Source: Desulfovibrio legallii (GTDB taxonomy: Bacteria; Desulfobacterota; Desulfovibrionia; Desulfovibrionales; Desulfovibrionaceae). From it: a DNA stretch of 64,000 nucleotides. The notes beneath the pieces were generated by a model that saw only the letters and a program-made list of their open reading frames with translations, made no database searches and was not told where the DNA came from. The translations under genes were made by a program, and so were the position numbers. The stretch is from assembly GCF_900102485.1 (NCBI RefSeq), contig NZ_FNBX01000009.1:50306-114305 (forward strand), read 5' to 3'. Shown here piece after piece: positions 1-8,203 of the stretch (within the stretch, counting starts at the first letter, position 1; every line of letters starts with the position of its first letter).

Positions 1-633
1 CAGGTCCAGCCCCCAGGAGGTCAGATCCTGCGCCACCAGGTCGAGCTCCCGCACGCCTTGGGCCAGCAGGGCGCGGGCCTCGGCTTCAATGCGCTCCGCC
101 GGCAGCGATTTGAGCCCGCCGCGGATGGACGGGATGGTGCAGAAGGCGCAACGGTGGCGACAGCCCTCCCCGATTTTGAGCCAGGCGTAGGAGGGCCCGG
201 TGGAGAGCAGCCGCCCTGCGTGGGGCGGATTCGCCGGAGGCGGCGGCAGGCGCAGGGCCTGGGCCAGCAGGGCGGGCCAGCGGGGCAGATCCGCCGTGGG
301 CAGCCAGAGGTCCACTTCCGGAAGCTCTCTGGCCAGCTCCGCCGCGCCGTAGCGGCCCACCAGACAGCCGCCCACTGCCAGCAAGGGTTTGTTTTTGCAG
401 CGTTTCAGGTGCTGGGCGGCGTCCAGCACGGCGCGTACGGATTCGCGCACGGCCGGGGCAATGAAGCCGCAGGTGTTGATGAAGACAAGACGCGCGCGGC
501 CCAGGTGCGCGGCCTGGGCGATGGGCACGCCCAGCGACCCCAGCAGGCGTTCGCTGTCCACCCTGTTTTTGGGGCATCCCAAGCTCAGGGACCAGACCTG
601 CAACGGACGAGAAGGACGAAAATGTGTGGTCAT
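1..633 (-). CDS. rimO: Ribosomal protein S12 methylthiotransferase RimO (N-terminal part, cut by window edge)
   Basis: Radical-SAM methylthiotransferase that modifies a conserved aspartate of ribosomal protein S12. The 211 visible codons hold the UPF0004 domain, with SLGCPKNRVDSERLLG near residue 18 and INTCGFIAPAVRES near residue 55. They continue into the radical-SAM CxxxCxxC cluster motif in GEGCRHRCAFCTIPSIRG. The SLGCPKN and TIPSIRG wording favours RimO over MiaB. The frame stays open to position 1, so the C-terminal TRAM domain lies outside the window. The ATG at 633 begins MTTHFRPSRP and is the first start before the conserved block. The gene is divergent from the GGDEF/EAL gene. Confidence 0.9.
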   Translation of the reverse strand, partial: MTTHFRPSRPLQVWSLSLGCPKNRVDSERLLGSLGVPIAQAAHLGRARLVFINTCGFIAPAVRESVRAVLDAAQHLKRCKNKPLLAVGGCLVGRYGAAELARELPEVDLWLPTADLPRWPALLAQALRLPPPPANPPHAGRLLSTGPSYAWLKIGEGCRHRCAFCTIPSIRGGLKSLPAERIEAEARALLAQGVRELDLVAQDLTSWGLDL

Positions 634-859
634 GGGGGCACTGTACAGAGCGCGCGCGCCCTTGTCACCCCGTGGCGCGAAGGCGGTTTGCCAAGGGAAG
701 CGCTTGGTGTTAGGGTACTTTGATTCCCATGCTGACGTTGCCGGGGAATTGTTGCGCGCCGTCGGCCCGGCGGGGCGGGCGCAGGGTTTCTTTTTGCCGT
801 CGGCGTTTTTTCGTTTCTGCACTTTCCGGCGCGGTCTTGCAAAAAGGTGAACCCGCAGC

Positions 860-3106
860 ATGAAACACACGGCTGACGAACCCATCCCTTGCGGCAGCGC
901 AGGGCCGAACATGCCCTGCCTTTCCGTCCAGAACATGACGTCGCACTGCTACGCCGGCGTGTTGCGCAGCGTGTACGATGAAATTTTTGTTCTGGACTTC
1001 GCCCGCGACCAGTGCCGGGAGCTCTACCGCAGCAGCGACGTCTTTGTTACGCCGACTATTGACCGGGGGCTTGCCGCCCTGCTGAAGGATGTGGGAGCCA
1101 ACTACGTCCACCCCGAAGACCGCGCCGCCTTTGACGCCCTGCTCAATCCCGCAGCCCTGGCCGACATGGACGAAAAACGCGGCTTTGTCAGCGCCGACGT
1201 GCGCAAGAAGTGCGCTGCCGGCGGATACCGCTGGGCCAGGGTTATGGTTTTTCGCCTCCAGCCGCCCCACGAGGCGCAGCCTTTGTACCTGATGGGGGTG
1301 GAGGATGTGGAGGAGCGCAAGCGGGCCGTCGTGCTGCAGCGCGAGAACGAGATGCTGCAGCGGCAGAAGCTGGACAGCCTGCGCTACAAGGCTGTGGTGG
1401 ACCACACCCGCACCCTGGTTTTTGAGTGGCGCGGCGCGGAGCTCAACTACCTGAGCCACCGCATCCCGGAGCTGCTGGCGGGCAACTACGACGGCCGCAT
1501 CCCCTTTGACGTCTGGCAGGAGGACGGCGTGCTCTTTGCCGGCGACAGCCCAGCCCTGGACGCCTGCCTTTCGCGCCTGGCCCTGGGCATCAAATCCGGC
1601 GAGACCACCGTGCGCCTGCGGCGGCGCGACGGCCAGTTCATCTGGTGCAAGGTGACCTATACGGCCCTGGCCGACGGCGAACCCGGAGACCGCTTTATCG
1701 GCACGCTCAACGATGTGGACGCCATCACCCGCTCGGAGCAGGCCCTGCGCCAGCGCGCGGAGCTGGATCCCTTGACCGGAGCCTACAACACGCAGACGTT
1801 TTTTGAAAAGGTGGAAACCCTTCTCAAAAAAAGCCCTGACCAGCCCTATGCCGTGCTGCGGTTTGACGTGGCGGGTTTCAAGGCCCTGAACGAAGGTTTC
1901 GGGCTGGAGGAAGGCAACCGGCTGCTGCGGGTCATTGCCCGGCTGGTGCGCCAGCGCCTGGATCCGGGGCGGGAGGTCTTTGCCCGGCTTACGGCGGACG
2001 TGTTTGCCGTCTGCCTTGCGGGCGACACGGAGCGGCTGCTGCGCTTCATGCAGTCTTTGTCCCGTCGGCTGGAGCACTATTCGGAGACCTTCCGGGTCAA
2101 GCTCTTTTTTGGCGTCTGCCAGGTGGAAAACCGCCGCACCCCGGCCCATGTGCTCTGCGACTGGGCCTATCTGGCCCAGAAAACGGTCAAAGGCAGCGAC
2201 CTCAGCAACTTCGCCTTCTATGACGACGCCCTGCGCAAGCGCCTGCACGACGAAAGCTACATTACCGATCAGATGTACGCCGCTCTGGAAAAACGGCAGT
2301 TCAAACTCTATCTGCAGCCCAAGGTGGAGATTTCCAGCGGCCGCATTGTGGGGGCCGAGGCCCTGGTGCGCTGGGAACACCCCACGGACGGGCTCATCCT
2401 GCCGGGGCGCTTTGTGCCCCTGTTTGAGCGCAACGGCTTTATCGTGCGGCTGGACGAATACATCTGGGATCAGACCTGCCGCACCCTGCGCAGCTGGCTG
2501 GACAAGGGCTACCAGCCCATGCCCGTTTCGGTCAACGTCTCGCGCCTGCATTTCAACGATGTGGAGCTGCCGGGCAAGCTCATCAACCTGGTGGACGCCT
2601 ACCGCCTGCCCCGGCACCTGCTGGAGCTGGAGCTGACCGAAAGCGCCTTTTTTGCCAATGAAACTGCCCTGATCCGCCTTATGTACGAGCTGCAGGCGGC
2701 GGGTTTTGTTTTCTCCATGGACGATTTCGGCACGGGCTATTCCTCTTTGAGCACCATGCGCGACCTGCCTTTCAACATCGTCAAGCTGGACCGCACCTTC
2801 ATCAGCGACGGCACGGACAACGAACGCGGGCAGATCGTGGCCCGCAACACCATTGCCCTGGCCCGCGACCTGCAGATGAAAGTAGTGGCCGAAGGCGTGG
2901 AAACCATGGAACATGCCCGCTTTCTGCTCAACTGCGGCTGCAACTGCGCCCAGGGCTACTACTACTCCCGCCCGGTGGACACGCCGGAGTTTGAGGTGCT
3001 GAGCTTTGTGCAGCAGAAGGCCTTCTGGGTGGATCCCGCTCTGGAGGCGGACGCCCGGCGGCTGGGCCTGCCCCTGAGCGAAGAACGTCCTTACCATGAA
3101 TATTGA
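860..3106 (+). CDS. PAS-PAS-GGDEF-EAL protein, likely c-di-GMP phosphodiesterase
   Basis: A 748-residue soluble signalling protein with no membrane segment. Two PAS-like regions (about 30-155 and 180-305, joined by a short coiled stretch) precede a GGDEF domain (about 310-465) and an EAL domain (about 470-735). The GGDEF active-site loop reads TADVF at residues 378-382, so cyclase activity is unlikely; the domain may bind GTP as a sensor. The EAL domain looks intact: EAL at 500-502, VNVS, ELTES, DDFGTGYSS, VKLDR, AEGVE and AQGYYYS. The likely role is c-di-GMP hydrolysis under control of the PAS input. The ATG follows an AAAAAGGTG ribosome-binding site. It stands alone; a dispersed repeat follows. 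Confidence 0.9.
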   Translation: MKHTADEPIPCGSAGPNMPCLSVQNMTSHCYAGVLRSVYDEIFVLDFARDQCRELYRSSDVFVTPTIDRGLAALLKDVGANYVHPEDRAAFDALLNPAALADMDEKRGFVSADVRKKCAAGGYRWARVMVFRLQPPHEAQPLYLMGVEDVEERKRAVVLQRENEMLQRQKLDSLRYKAVVDHTRTLVFEWRGAELNYLSHRIPELLAGNYDGRIPFDVWQEDGVLFAGDSPALDACLSRLALGIKSGETTVRLRRRDGQFIWCKVTYTALADGEPGDRFIGTLNDVDAITRSEQALRQRAELDPLTGAYNTQTFFEKVETLLKKSPDQPYAVLRFDVAGFKALNEGFGLEEGNRLLRVIARLVRQRLDPGREVFARLTADVFAVCLAGDTERLLRFMQSLSRRLEHYSETFRVKLFFGVCQVENRRTPAHVLCDWAYLAQKTVKGSDLSNFAFYDDALRKRLHDESYITDQMYAALEKRQFKLYLQPKVEISSGRIVGAEALVRWEHPTDGLILPGRFVPLFERNGFIVRLDEYIWDQTCRTLRSWLDKGYQPMPVSVNVSRLHFNDVELPGKLINLVDAYRLPRHLLELELTESAFFANETALIRLMYELQAAGFVFSMDDFGTGYSSLSTMRDLPFNIVKLDRTFISDGTDNERGQIVARNTIALARDLQMKVVAEGVETMEHARFLLNCGCNCAQGYYYSRPVDTPEFEVLSFVQQKAFWVDPALEADARRLGLPLSEERPYHEY

Positions 3107-3172
3107 CGGCCCGCCGCAGGCGGCCCTTCAATTGTGCAAATCCGTCCTTCAGGATGCGCCTGTCGCGCCACC

Positions 3173-3320
3173 AGGGCATTTTAACTTTGAAATGCCCTGA
3201 CGGCTGCGTGAGCAGACGCCCGCTGTGGAGGCGTAAGCGCAATTTATTTGCGCTGTTAAGCGCCGAAACGAGCGTGCCTTAAACTTTGAGGATGCCTATT
3301 CTCAAAGTTAATCTGCTCTG
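3173..3320 (+). repeat. Dispersed intergenic repeat, copy A (full length)
   Basis: About 148 bp downstream of the EAL gene. It opens with the hairpin AGGGCATTTTAACTTTGAAA/TGCCCT, passes through AGCAGACGCCCGCTGTGGAG and GCGCAATTTATTTGCGCTGT, and ends in a TTGAGGAT/ATTCTCAA palindrome and ATCTGCTCTG. The same elements recur inverted at 27345-27490 and partly at 29212-29324, 48633-48720 and 56489-56573. The terminal hairpin may also act as a transcription terminator. Confidence 0.85.
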
Positions 3321-3377
3321 AGGGGAGAAGCGTTTTTTGAAGGGGATGGGGGGCGTGGGGAGCTTTTGGTCCGCTTA

Positions 3378-3491
3378 GCCCGTTACGACGAAGGAGCTTG
3401 GCCCGTTACGACGAAGGAGCTTGGCCCGTTACGACGAAGGAAGTTACGGGCGAAGACAGCAGCGCTAGTTACGGGCGAAGACAGCAGCGCT
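3378..3491 (+). repeat. Two adjacent short tandem repeats (23 bp x2.8, then 25 bp x2)
   Basis: A 23-bp unit starting GCCCGTTACGACGAAGGAGC occurs at 3378-3400 and 3401-3423, with 18 bp of a third copy at 3424-3441. It is followed at once by a 25-bp unit starting AGTTACGGGCGAAGACAGCA at 3442-3466 and 3467-3491. Copies are identical. G-rich and C-rich stretches flank the block. No credible gene lies in 3107-3543; open frames through the repeats lack coding features. Confidence 0.9.
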
Positions 3492-3543
3492 CAAAAGTTC
3501 CCCCTTCCCCCACCACACCGTCTTCTCCCACAAAAACTTCCCC

Positions 3544-4863
3544 CTATATTCCGGCGGCGCGGAGGATGTGGCGGCGCATGTCGCGCACGGCGGCGCAGAG
3601 GGCGGGGTAATCGAAGCGGGTGAAGCGGCCGTCCTGGTACAGGATTTCGCCGCCCACCATGGTCAGGCGGGTTTCCATGCCCGTGGCGGCGTAGACCAGC
3701 TGGGAGACGGGGTTGTAGAGGGGCAGCAGGTTGGGGGCGTCCAGGTCCAGGGCCACGCAGTCTGCGGCCATGCCGGGGGCCAGTGCGCCCAGGCGCGGGT
3801 CGTGCAGGGCCGCGGCCCCGCCCAGGGTGGCCATATCCAGGGCCTGCCCGGCGGGCAGCAGGGTGGGGTCGTGCCCGGTAAGTTTGTGCAGCAGGGCGGC
3901 CCGGCCCATTTCCGTAAACATATTCAGTCGGTTGTTGCTGGCCGCGCCGTCCGTGCCCAGGCCCACGGCCATGCCGCGCTCCAGCATGGCGGCCACGGGG
4001 GCCGCGCCGGAGGCCAGCTTCATGTTGGAGGAAGGGTTGTGGGCCACGGCTGCCCCTTTGCGGGCCAGGAGGTCCAGCTCGCGGGGGGTGACGTCCACCA
4101 CATGGGCCAGGGTGCAGGGCAGGTCCAGCAGGCCCAGGCGCTCGCAGTAGGCCACGGGGCGCAGGCCCTGCGCGCCCACGCAGAGCTGGGTTTCGGTGGG
4201 GGTTTCGGCCAGGTGGATGTGCAGGGGCAGGTGCAGCTCCGCCGCCAGGTCGCGGCAGGCCGCGAGGATTTCCGGCGTGGTGGTGTAGACGCTGTGCGGG
4301 TTTACGGCCGCGCGCAGGCGGTCCTGGCCTTCGCAGGCTGCGGCCAGGGCGCGCGTGGCCTCCAGGGCGGCTTCGGGGCCTGCGCAGGCCGCCGAGGGAA
4401 AGGCGAACACGGCTTCGCCGCCGGTGCAGCGCAGCCCGGCCTCTTGGGCGGCCTGGAGCACGCTTTCTTCAAAAAGGTACATATCCATGCAGGCCGTAGT
4501 GCCCGTGCGCAGCATTTCCGCGTAGCCCAGGAGGCAGCCCAGGCGAACCATCTCAGGCGTGAGCTTTTGCTCCACGGGGAAGATGCGCTGGTTAAGCCAG
4601 TCCATAAGGGGCATGTCGTCCGCCAGGCCGCGCAGCAGGGTCATGGCCGCATGGGTGTGGGCGTTGACAAGGCCGGGCAGGAGGAGAGCCCGACCCAGGT
4701 CCAGCTCCCGCGTCGGCCGCCAGCGGGCGGTCAGGTCCGCGCGCGGGCCCACCTCCGCCACCAGGCCGCGCTCCACGGCCAGGGAGGCATCCTCCAGAAC
4801 CCGGCGCTGGGCGTCCTGGGTGACAATGACGGCCGCATGGAGCAGAATGTCGCACTGGCGCAT
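3544..4863 (-). CDS. mtaD: 5-methylthioadenosine/S-adenosylhomocysteine deaminase (amidohydrolase)
   Basis: A 439-residue metal-dependent amidohydrolase of the MTA/SAH deaminase type. It would deaminate MTA or SAH to the inosine compounds in methyl-cycle salvage. The metal-site motif NAHTHAAMTLLRGLADDMPL lies near residue 65, HIHLAET near 220, and LGTDGAASNN near 305, giving the usual His-His/His/Asp ligand set. Length is typical of the family. The ATG at 4863 (MRQCDILLHA) follows an AGGAGATCCC-like ribosome-binding site. It is transcribed alone and is divergent from the esterase gene. The substrate within the amidohydrolase family is inferred from motif wording and could be another aminopurine. 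Confidence 0.82.
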   Translation of the reverse strand: MRQCDILLHAAVIVTQDAQRRVLEDASLAVERGLVAEVGPRADLTARWRPTRELDLGRALLLPGLVNAHTHAAMTLLRGLADDMPLMDWLNQRIFPVEQKLTPEMVRLGCLLGYAEMLRTGTTACMDMYLFEESVLQAAQEAGLRCTGGEAVFAFPSAACAGPEAALEATRALAAACEGQDRLRAAVNPHSVYTTTPEILAACRDLAAELHLPLHIHLAETPTETQLCVGAQGLRPVAYCERLGLLDLPCTLAHVVDVTPRELDLLARKGAAVAHNPSSNMKLASGAAPVAAMLERGMAVGLGTDGAASNNRLNMFTEMGRAALLHKLTGHDPTLLPAGQALDMATLGGAAALHDPRLGALAPGMAADCVALDLDAPNLLPLYNPVSQLVYAATGMETRLTMVGGEILYQDGRFTRFDYPALCAAVRDMRRHILRAAGI

Positions 4864-5019
4864 GGGATCTCCTTTGCGCAGGATTGTTGCAGGGCGCGCT
4901 GCGGGAAAGCGCGGCGCGCTGGGGCGTCCGACCCGCCGGGGCGCAGTTTAGCGGCTGCCCGCCGGGCTGGCAAGGGGCGTCCGGGGGTGCCGGCGCGCTT
5001 GGAACAAGGCGGTTTTTGC

Positions 5020-5817
5020 ATGGAATGCTTGTTGCTGCATGGGCTGGGGGGCACGCCCGATGAGCTGACGCCGCTGGCGCAGCGCCTTGCGGCGGCGGGC
5101 CTGCGCGTGAGCACGCCTCTGCTGCCGGGCCACGGCGCGAGCGAAGCGGCCTGGCTGGCCAGCGCGTATGGGCAGTGGCGGGCGGCGGCCCGCGCGGCCT
5201 ATGCGGCCTGCGCGGCGCAGGGGCCCACGCTGCTGGGCGGGTATTCCCTGGGCGGGCTGCTGGCTCTGGACCTGGCCGTGGAGGCCGCGGCGCAAGCCCC
5301 GGCGCACGGGGAGGAGCTGCCTGCGCCTGCTGGGCTGCTGGCCGTGGCGACGCCCCTGTTTCTGCACCACTGGCGGCCTTTTTTTACCGTGGGCTGGCGC
5401 TGCCTGGCCCTGCCGCTCTGGAGTCGCCTGACCCCGGTGCTGCGCCTGCCGCCGCGTTCGGCGGCCTCCCGTGCCGTCGCGCCCTGGCGGGGCTTTGAGA
5501 CGGTTTGCTCCTTGCGCCATCTGCGTCAGATGGCGCAGGCGCAGGCCAGGGTGCGCCGGGGCCTGGGGCTGCTCCGCGCGCCGCTCTGCGTTATCCAGTT
5601 GTGGAGCGACGCCAGCTGCCATCCTTACAACGCCTGGTATCTGGCGCGCCGCGCGGCCGCCGCGCCCACGCGCCTGCATCTTTTGCCGGTGCGCAGCCCC
5701 CACGGCGGGCACTTGCCCATAAGCCACAGGGAAAGCCGGGAAACCGTCGCGGCTCTGGCCGTGGAGTTTGCCCGTTCCCTGAGCGGCGGGCCCGGCAGCG
5801 CAGCCCCTTGCGCGTAA
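5020..5817 (+). CDS. Alpha/beta hydrolase (carboxylesterase-like)
   Basis: A 265-residue alpha/beta hydrolase. The oxyanion-hole motif LLHGLGGTPDE sits at the very N-terminus, and PLLPGHG follows near residue 34. The nucleophile elbow GGYSLGGLLALDLA lies near residue 75, with Ser as the nucleophile. SPHGGHLPISH near the C-terminus supplies a candidate catalytic His, and the Asp in LWSDASCHP is a candidate acid. This arrangement resembles the Est30/monoglyceride-lipase type; the substrate is unknown. The ATG at 5020 is chosen because the conserved HGLGG begins seven residues later; AAGG lies upstream. The open frame extends far upstream but is antisense to mtaD there and not coding. Confidence 0.8.
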   Translation: MECLLLHGLGGTPDELTPLAQRLAAAGLRVSTPLLPGHGASEAAWLASAYGQWRAAARAAYAACAAQGPTLLGGYSLGGLLALDLAVEAAAQAPAHGEELPAPAGLLAVATPLFLHHWRPFFTVGWRCLALPLWSRLTPVLRLPPRSAASRAVAPWRGFETVCSLRHLRQMAQAQARVRRGLGLLRAPLCVIQLWSDASCHPYNAWYLARRAAAAPTRLHLLPVRSPHGGHLPISHRESRETVAALAVEFARSLSGGPGSAAPCA

Positions 5818-6026
5818 AGCGCGCCACGCTATCCCGCCGTTGCCGCGCCCTGCCGCATCGGGCCGGCCTTTGCGCGGAAAGCGCGCTTGCGGGGCTTGCC
5901 AGATTGCCTTGCAGCGTATATAGAAATGCGCTGGTATAACGCGCAGACCGCGCCGGGCCTTGCCGCCCTCGCGGGTGCGGCAGTCCTTCGGGCCTTGTGC
6001 CCGTCCACCGATTTTGGAGGTGCGTT

Positions 6027-6386
6027 TTGTTTGAATCCCTAGCGTATGCCATGGGCACGCCCCAGGCCGGCGGCGCTCCCGCCAGCGGTACGGATATGCT
6101 GATGCAGTTTTTGCCGCTCATCATCATGTTCGCCATTTTCTGGTTCCTGCTCATCCGTCCGCAGCAGAAGCGGGCCAAGGCCCACAAGCAGATGCTCGCG
6201 GAGCTCAAGCGCGGCGACCATGTGGTGACCTCCAGCGGCCTGTTGGGGCGCATCCTTGAAATCGACGACGAGCAGGTGCTGCTGGAATGCGGCGAGGCCA
6301 AACTGCGCGTTTCGCGCGGGGCCGTCGGCGGTCTTCTGCCCGGCAAGGGCGGCAATAAAGACGCCGTAAAAGAAGAAAAGAAGTAA
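6027..6386 (+). CDS. yajC: Preprotein translocase accessory subunit YajC
   Basis: A 119-residue inner-membrane protein of the SecDF-YajC complex, which helps SecYEG-dependent export. It has a single membrane segment (FLPLIIMFAIFWFLLI, about residues 30-45) followed by RPQQKRAKAHKQML. The cytoplasmic domain contains KRGDHVVTSSGLLG. The likely start is TTG at 6027 (LFESLAYAMGTP), six bases after a clear GGAGG; an in-frame ATG 8 codons later is the alternative. It is followed 215 bp later by secD and secF in the same direction, the classic yajC-secDF order. Confidence 0.92.
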   Translation: MFESLAYAMGTPQAGGAPASGTDMLMQFLPLIIMFAIFWFLLIRPQQKRAKAHKQMLAELKRGDHVVTSSGLLGRILEIDDEQVLLECGEAKLRVSRGAVGGLLPGKGGNKDAVKEEKK

Positions 6387-6601
6387 ACCGCACTGCGGCG
6401 CCGGTCTCTCGCGGCCCTGCCGCCCCCTTTGCGGGGCGGTTGTTGCGGCCGCGCGCGGCAGCGCGCATGTGGAGCCCGTGGGCCGGACCGGACGGTCCGG
6501 TTCAGGGGCTTTTGCCGTTGGCGCGCCCGGCGCGGCCGCGGCCAGCACGCCCATGAGCGCGTTGAGCGCTCCTGGCGCAACGTTTCAGCGGAAGGTGAAC
6601 G

Positions 6602-8185
6602 ATGGGTCTGCGTTGGCGATTGTCCCTGTCCATCCTGGTATTTGTCCTCGCCCTGGTCTACACCCTGCCCAGCGTGCCCGTGGTGGGGCCTGCCCTGCAG
6701 GGTGTGCTGCCCAAGAGCAAAATCAATCTGGGTCTTGACCTCAAAGGCGGCATCCACCTGACCCTGGGCGTGGACGTGGCCAAGGCCGTGAGCAATTCCC
6801 TGGCCCTGGCCGGCCAGGATCTGCGCCGCGTGGCCCAGGACGAAAAAATCGTGGTGCTGCGGCCCCGGGTGGTGGGCGGCACCTCCCTGGAATTTCTGCT
6901 GCCCAGGGCGGAAAACGAGCCCGCCCTGCGCGAGCTTCTGGCCAAGCAGTTTCCGCAGCTGCATGTGGGCGAGCCCCAGAAGGGCGACGCCGGGCAGCTG
7001 CGTTATGTGGCCCGCTTTACGGATGCGGAAGTGAAGCGCCTGGAAGGCCTGGCCCTGGATCAGGCCCTGCGCACCATCCGCAACCGCATTGATCAGTTCG
7101 GCGTGGCCGAGCCGGATATCCGCAAGCAGGAGGGCAACCGCATTCAGGTGCAGCTGCCCGGCATTTCGGACCCGCGCCGCGCCGTGCAGATCATCGGCCA
7201 GACCGCGCACCTGGAATTCCACCTGGTGCGCGACGACGTGGACCCCGGCAAAGCCGTGCTGCCCCCCGGCGTGGTGGCGCTGCCCCTGCTGGAAAAGAAC
7301 CCCGGTCAGGGCCAGCAGCGCGAGGCGCGCATCGCCGTGGAAAAGGACGCCATGCTCACGGGCGAGGATGTGGCCGACGCCCGCCCCGCCTTTGACAATA
7401 TGAACCAATCCTATGTGACCCTGACCTTCAACGCCCGCGGCGGCCGCATTTTTGAGCGCGTCACGGGCGAGAGCGTGGGGCGGCGCATGGCCATTGTGCT
7501 GGACGGCAAGGTCTATTCCGCCCCGGTCATCCGGGAGCGCATCGGCGGCGGCCGGGCCAGCATTTCCGGCAGCTTCACCACAGCCGAGGCCCAGGATCTG
7601 GCCATTGTGCTGCGCGCGGGCTCCCTGCCCGCCCCGGTCTCCGTGCTGGAAGAGCGCACCGTGGGCCCCTCCCTGGGGCAGGAGGCCATTGACAGCGGCA
7701 TGCGCGCGGCAGCGGTGGGCGCGGCGGCGGTGGTGCTGTTCATCGCCGTCTACTACGGCCTGAGCGGCCTCATCGCGGATCTCATGCTCTGCTTCACCAT
7801 GCTCATCGTCATGGCGGGCATGGGGGCCTTCGGGGCCACCCTCACCCTGCCCGGCATTGCGGGCATCGTGCTGACCATCGGCATGGCCGTGGACGCCAAC
7901 GTGCTCATTTACGAGCGCATCCGCGAGGAGCTGCGCCTGGGGCTCACGCCGCTGGCGGCGGTGCGCGCCGGTTTTGACCGCGCGGCCATCTCCATCACGG
8001 ACTCCAACCTTACGTCCATCATCGTGACCGTCATCCTGTACCAGTTCGGCACCGGTCCCATCCGGGGCTTTGCCGTCACCCTGGGCCTGGGCATCATGGC
8101 CTCCATGTTCACGGCCATCTTTGTCTCACGGTCCATTTTTGAAGAATGGGCGCGCCACTGCGGCCCCAAAGGCATCAGCATCTAG
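6602..8185 (+). CDS. secD: Protein translocase subunit SecD
   Basis: A 527-residue RND-superfamily subunit that uses the proton motive force to assist late steps of protein export. TM1 is near the N-terminus, followed by DLKGGIHLTLGVDV and a large periplasmic domain with the P1 and head regions. Five more membrane helices follow from about residue 360. The signature GMAVDANVLIYERIREELR lies near residue 430. The length is compact, as in other delta-proteobacteria. The ATG is preceded by GGAAGGTGAACG. It is separated from secF by 18 bp and co-transcribed. Confidence 0.96.
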   Translation: MGLRWRLSLSILVFVLALVYTLPSVPVVGPALQGVLPKSKINLGLDLKGGIHLTLGVDVAKAVSNSLALAGQDLRRVAQDEKIVVLRPRVVGGTSLEFLLPRAENEPALRELLAKQFPQLHVGEPQKGDAGQLRYVARFTDAEVKRLEGLALDQALRTIRNRIDQFGVAEPDIRKQEGNRIQVQLPGISDPRRAVQIIGQTAHLEFHLVRDDVDPGKAVLPPGVVALPLLEKNPGQGQQREARIAVEKDAMLTGEDVADARPAFDNMNQSYVTLTFNARGGRIFERVTGESVGRRMAIVLDGKVYSAPVIRERIGGGRASISGSFTTAEAQDLAIVLRAGSLPAPVSVLEERTVGPSLGQEAIDSGMRAAAVGAAAVVLFIAVYYGLSGLIADLMLCFTMLIVMAGMGAFGATLTLPGIAGIVLTIGMAVDANVLIYERIREELRLGLTPLAAVRAGFDRAAISITDSNLTSIIVTVILYQFGTGPIRGFAVTLGLGIMASMFTAIFVSRSIFEEWARHCGPKGISI

Positions 8186-8203
8186 CGCCGGGGAGGCAGC
8201 GTC

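Noticed and set aside
710..3097. 795-codon open frame on the minus strand
   Set aside because: It is antisense to the PAS-GGDEF-EAL gene, which has clear domain motifs. Low-complexity Gly/Ala/His/Gln content is typical of the complementary strand of a high-GC gene.
3378..3491. CRISPR array
   Set aside because: Units are contiguous with no unique spacers, and no cas genes are in the window.
3568..5019. Long in-frame extension of the esterase gene upstream
   Set aside because: It runs antisense to mtaD; the esterase family motif begins at the ATG at 5020.
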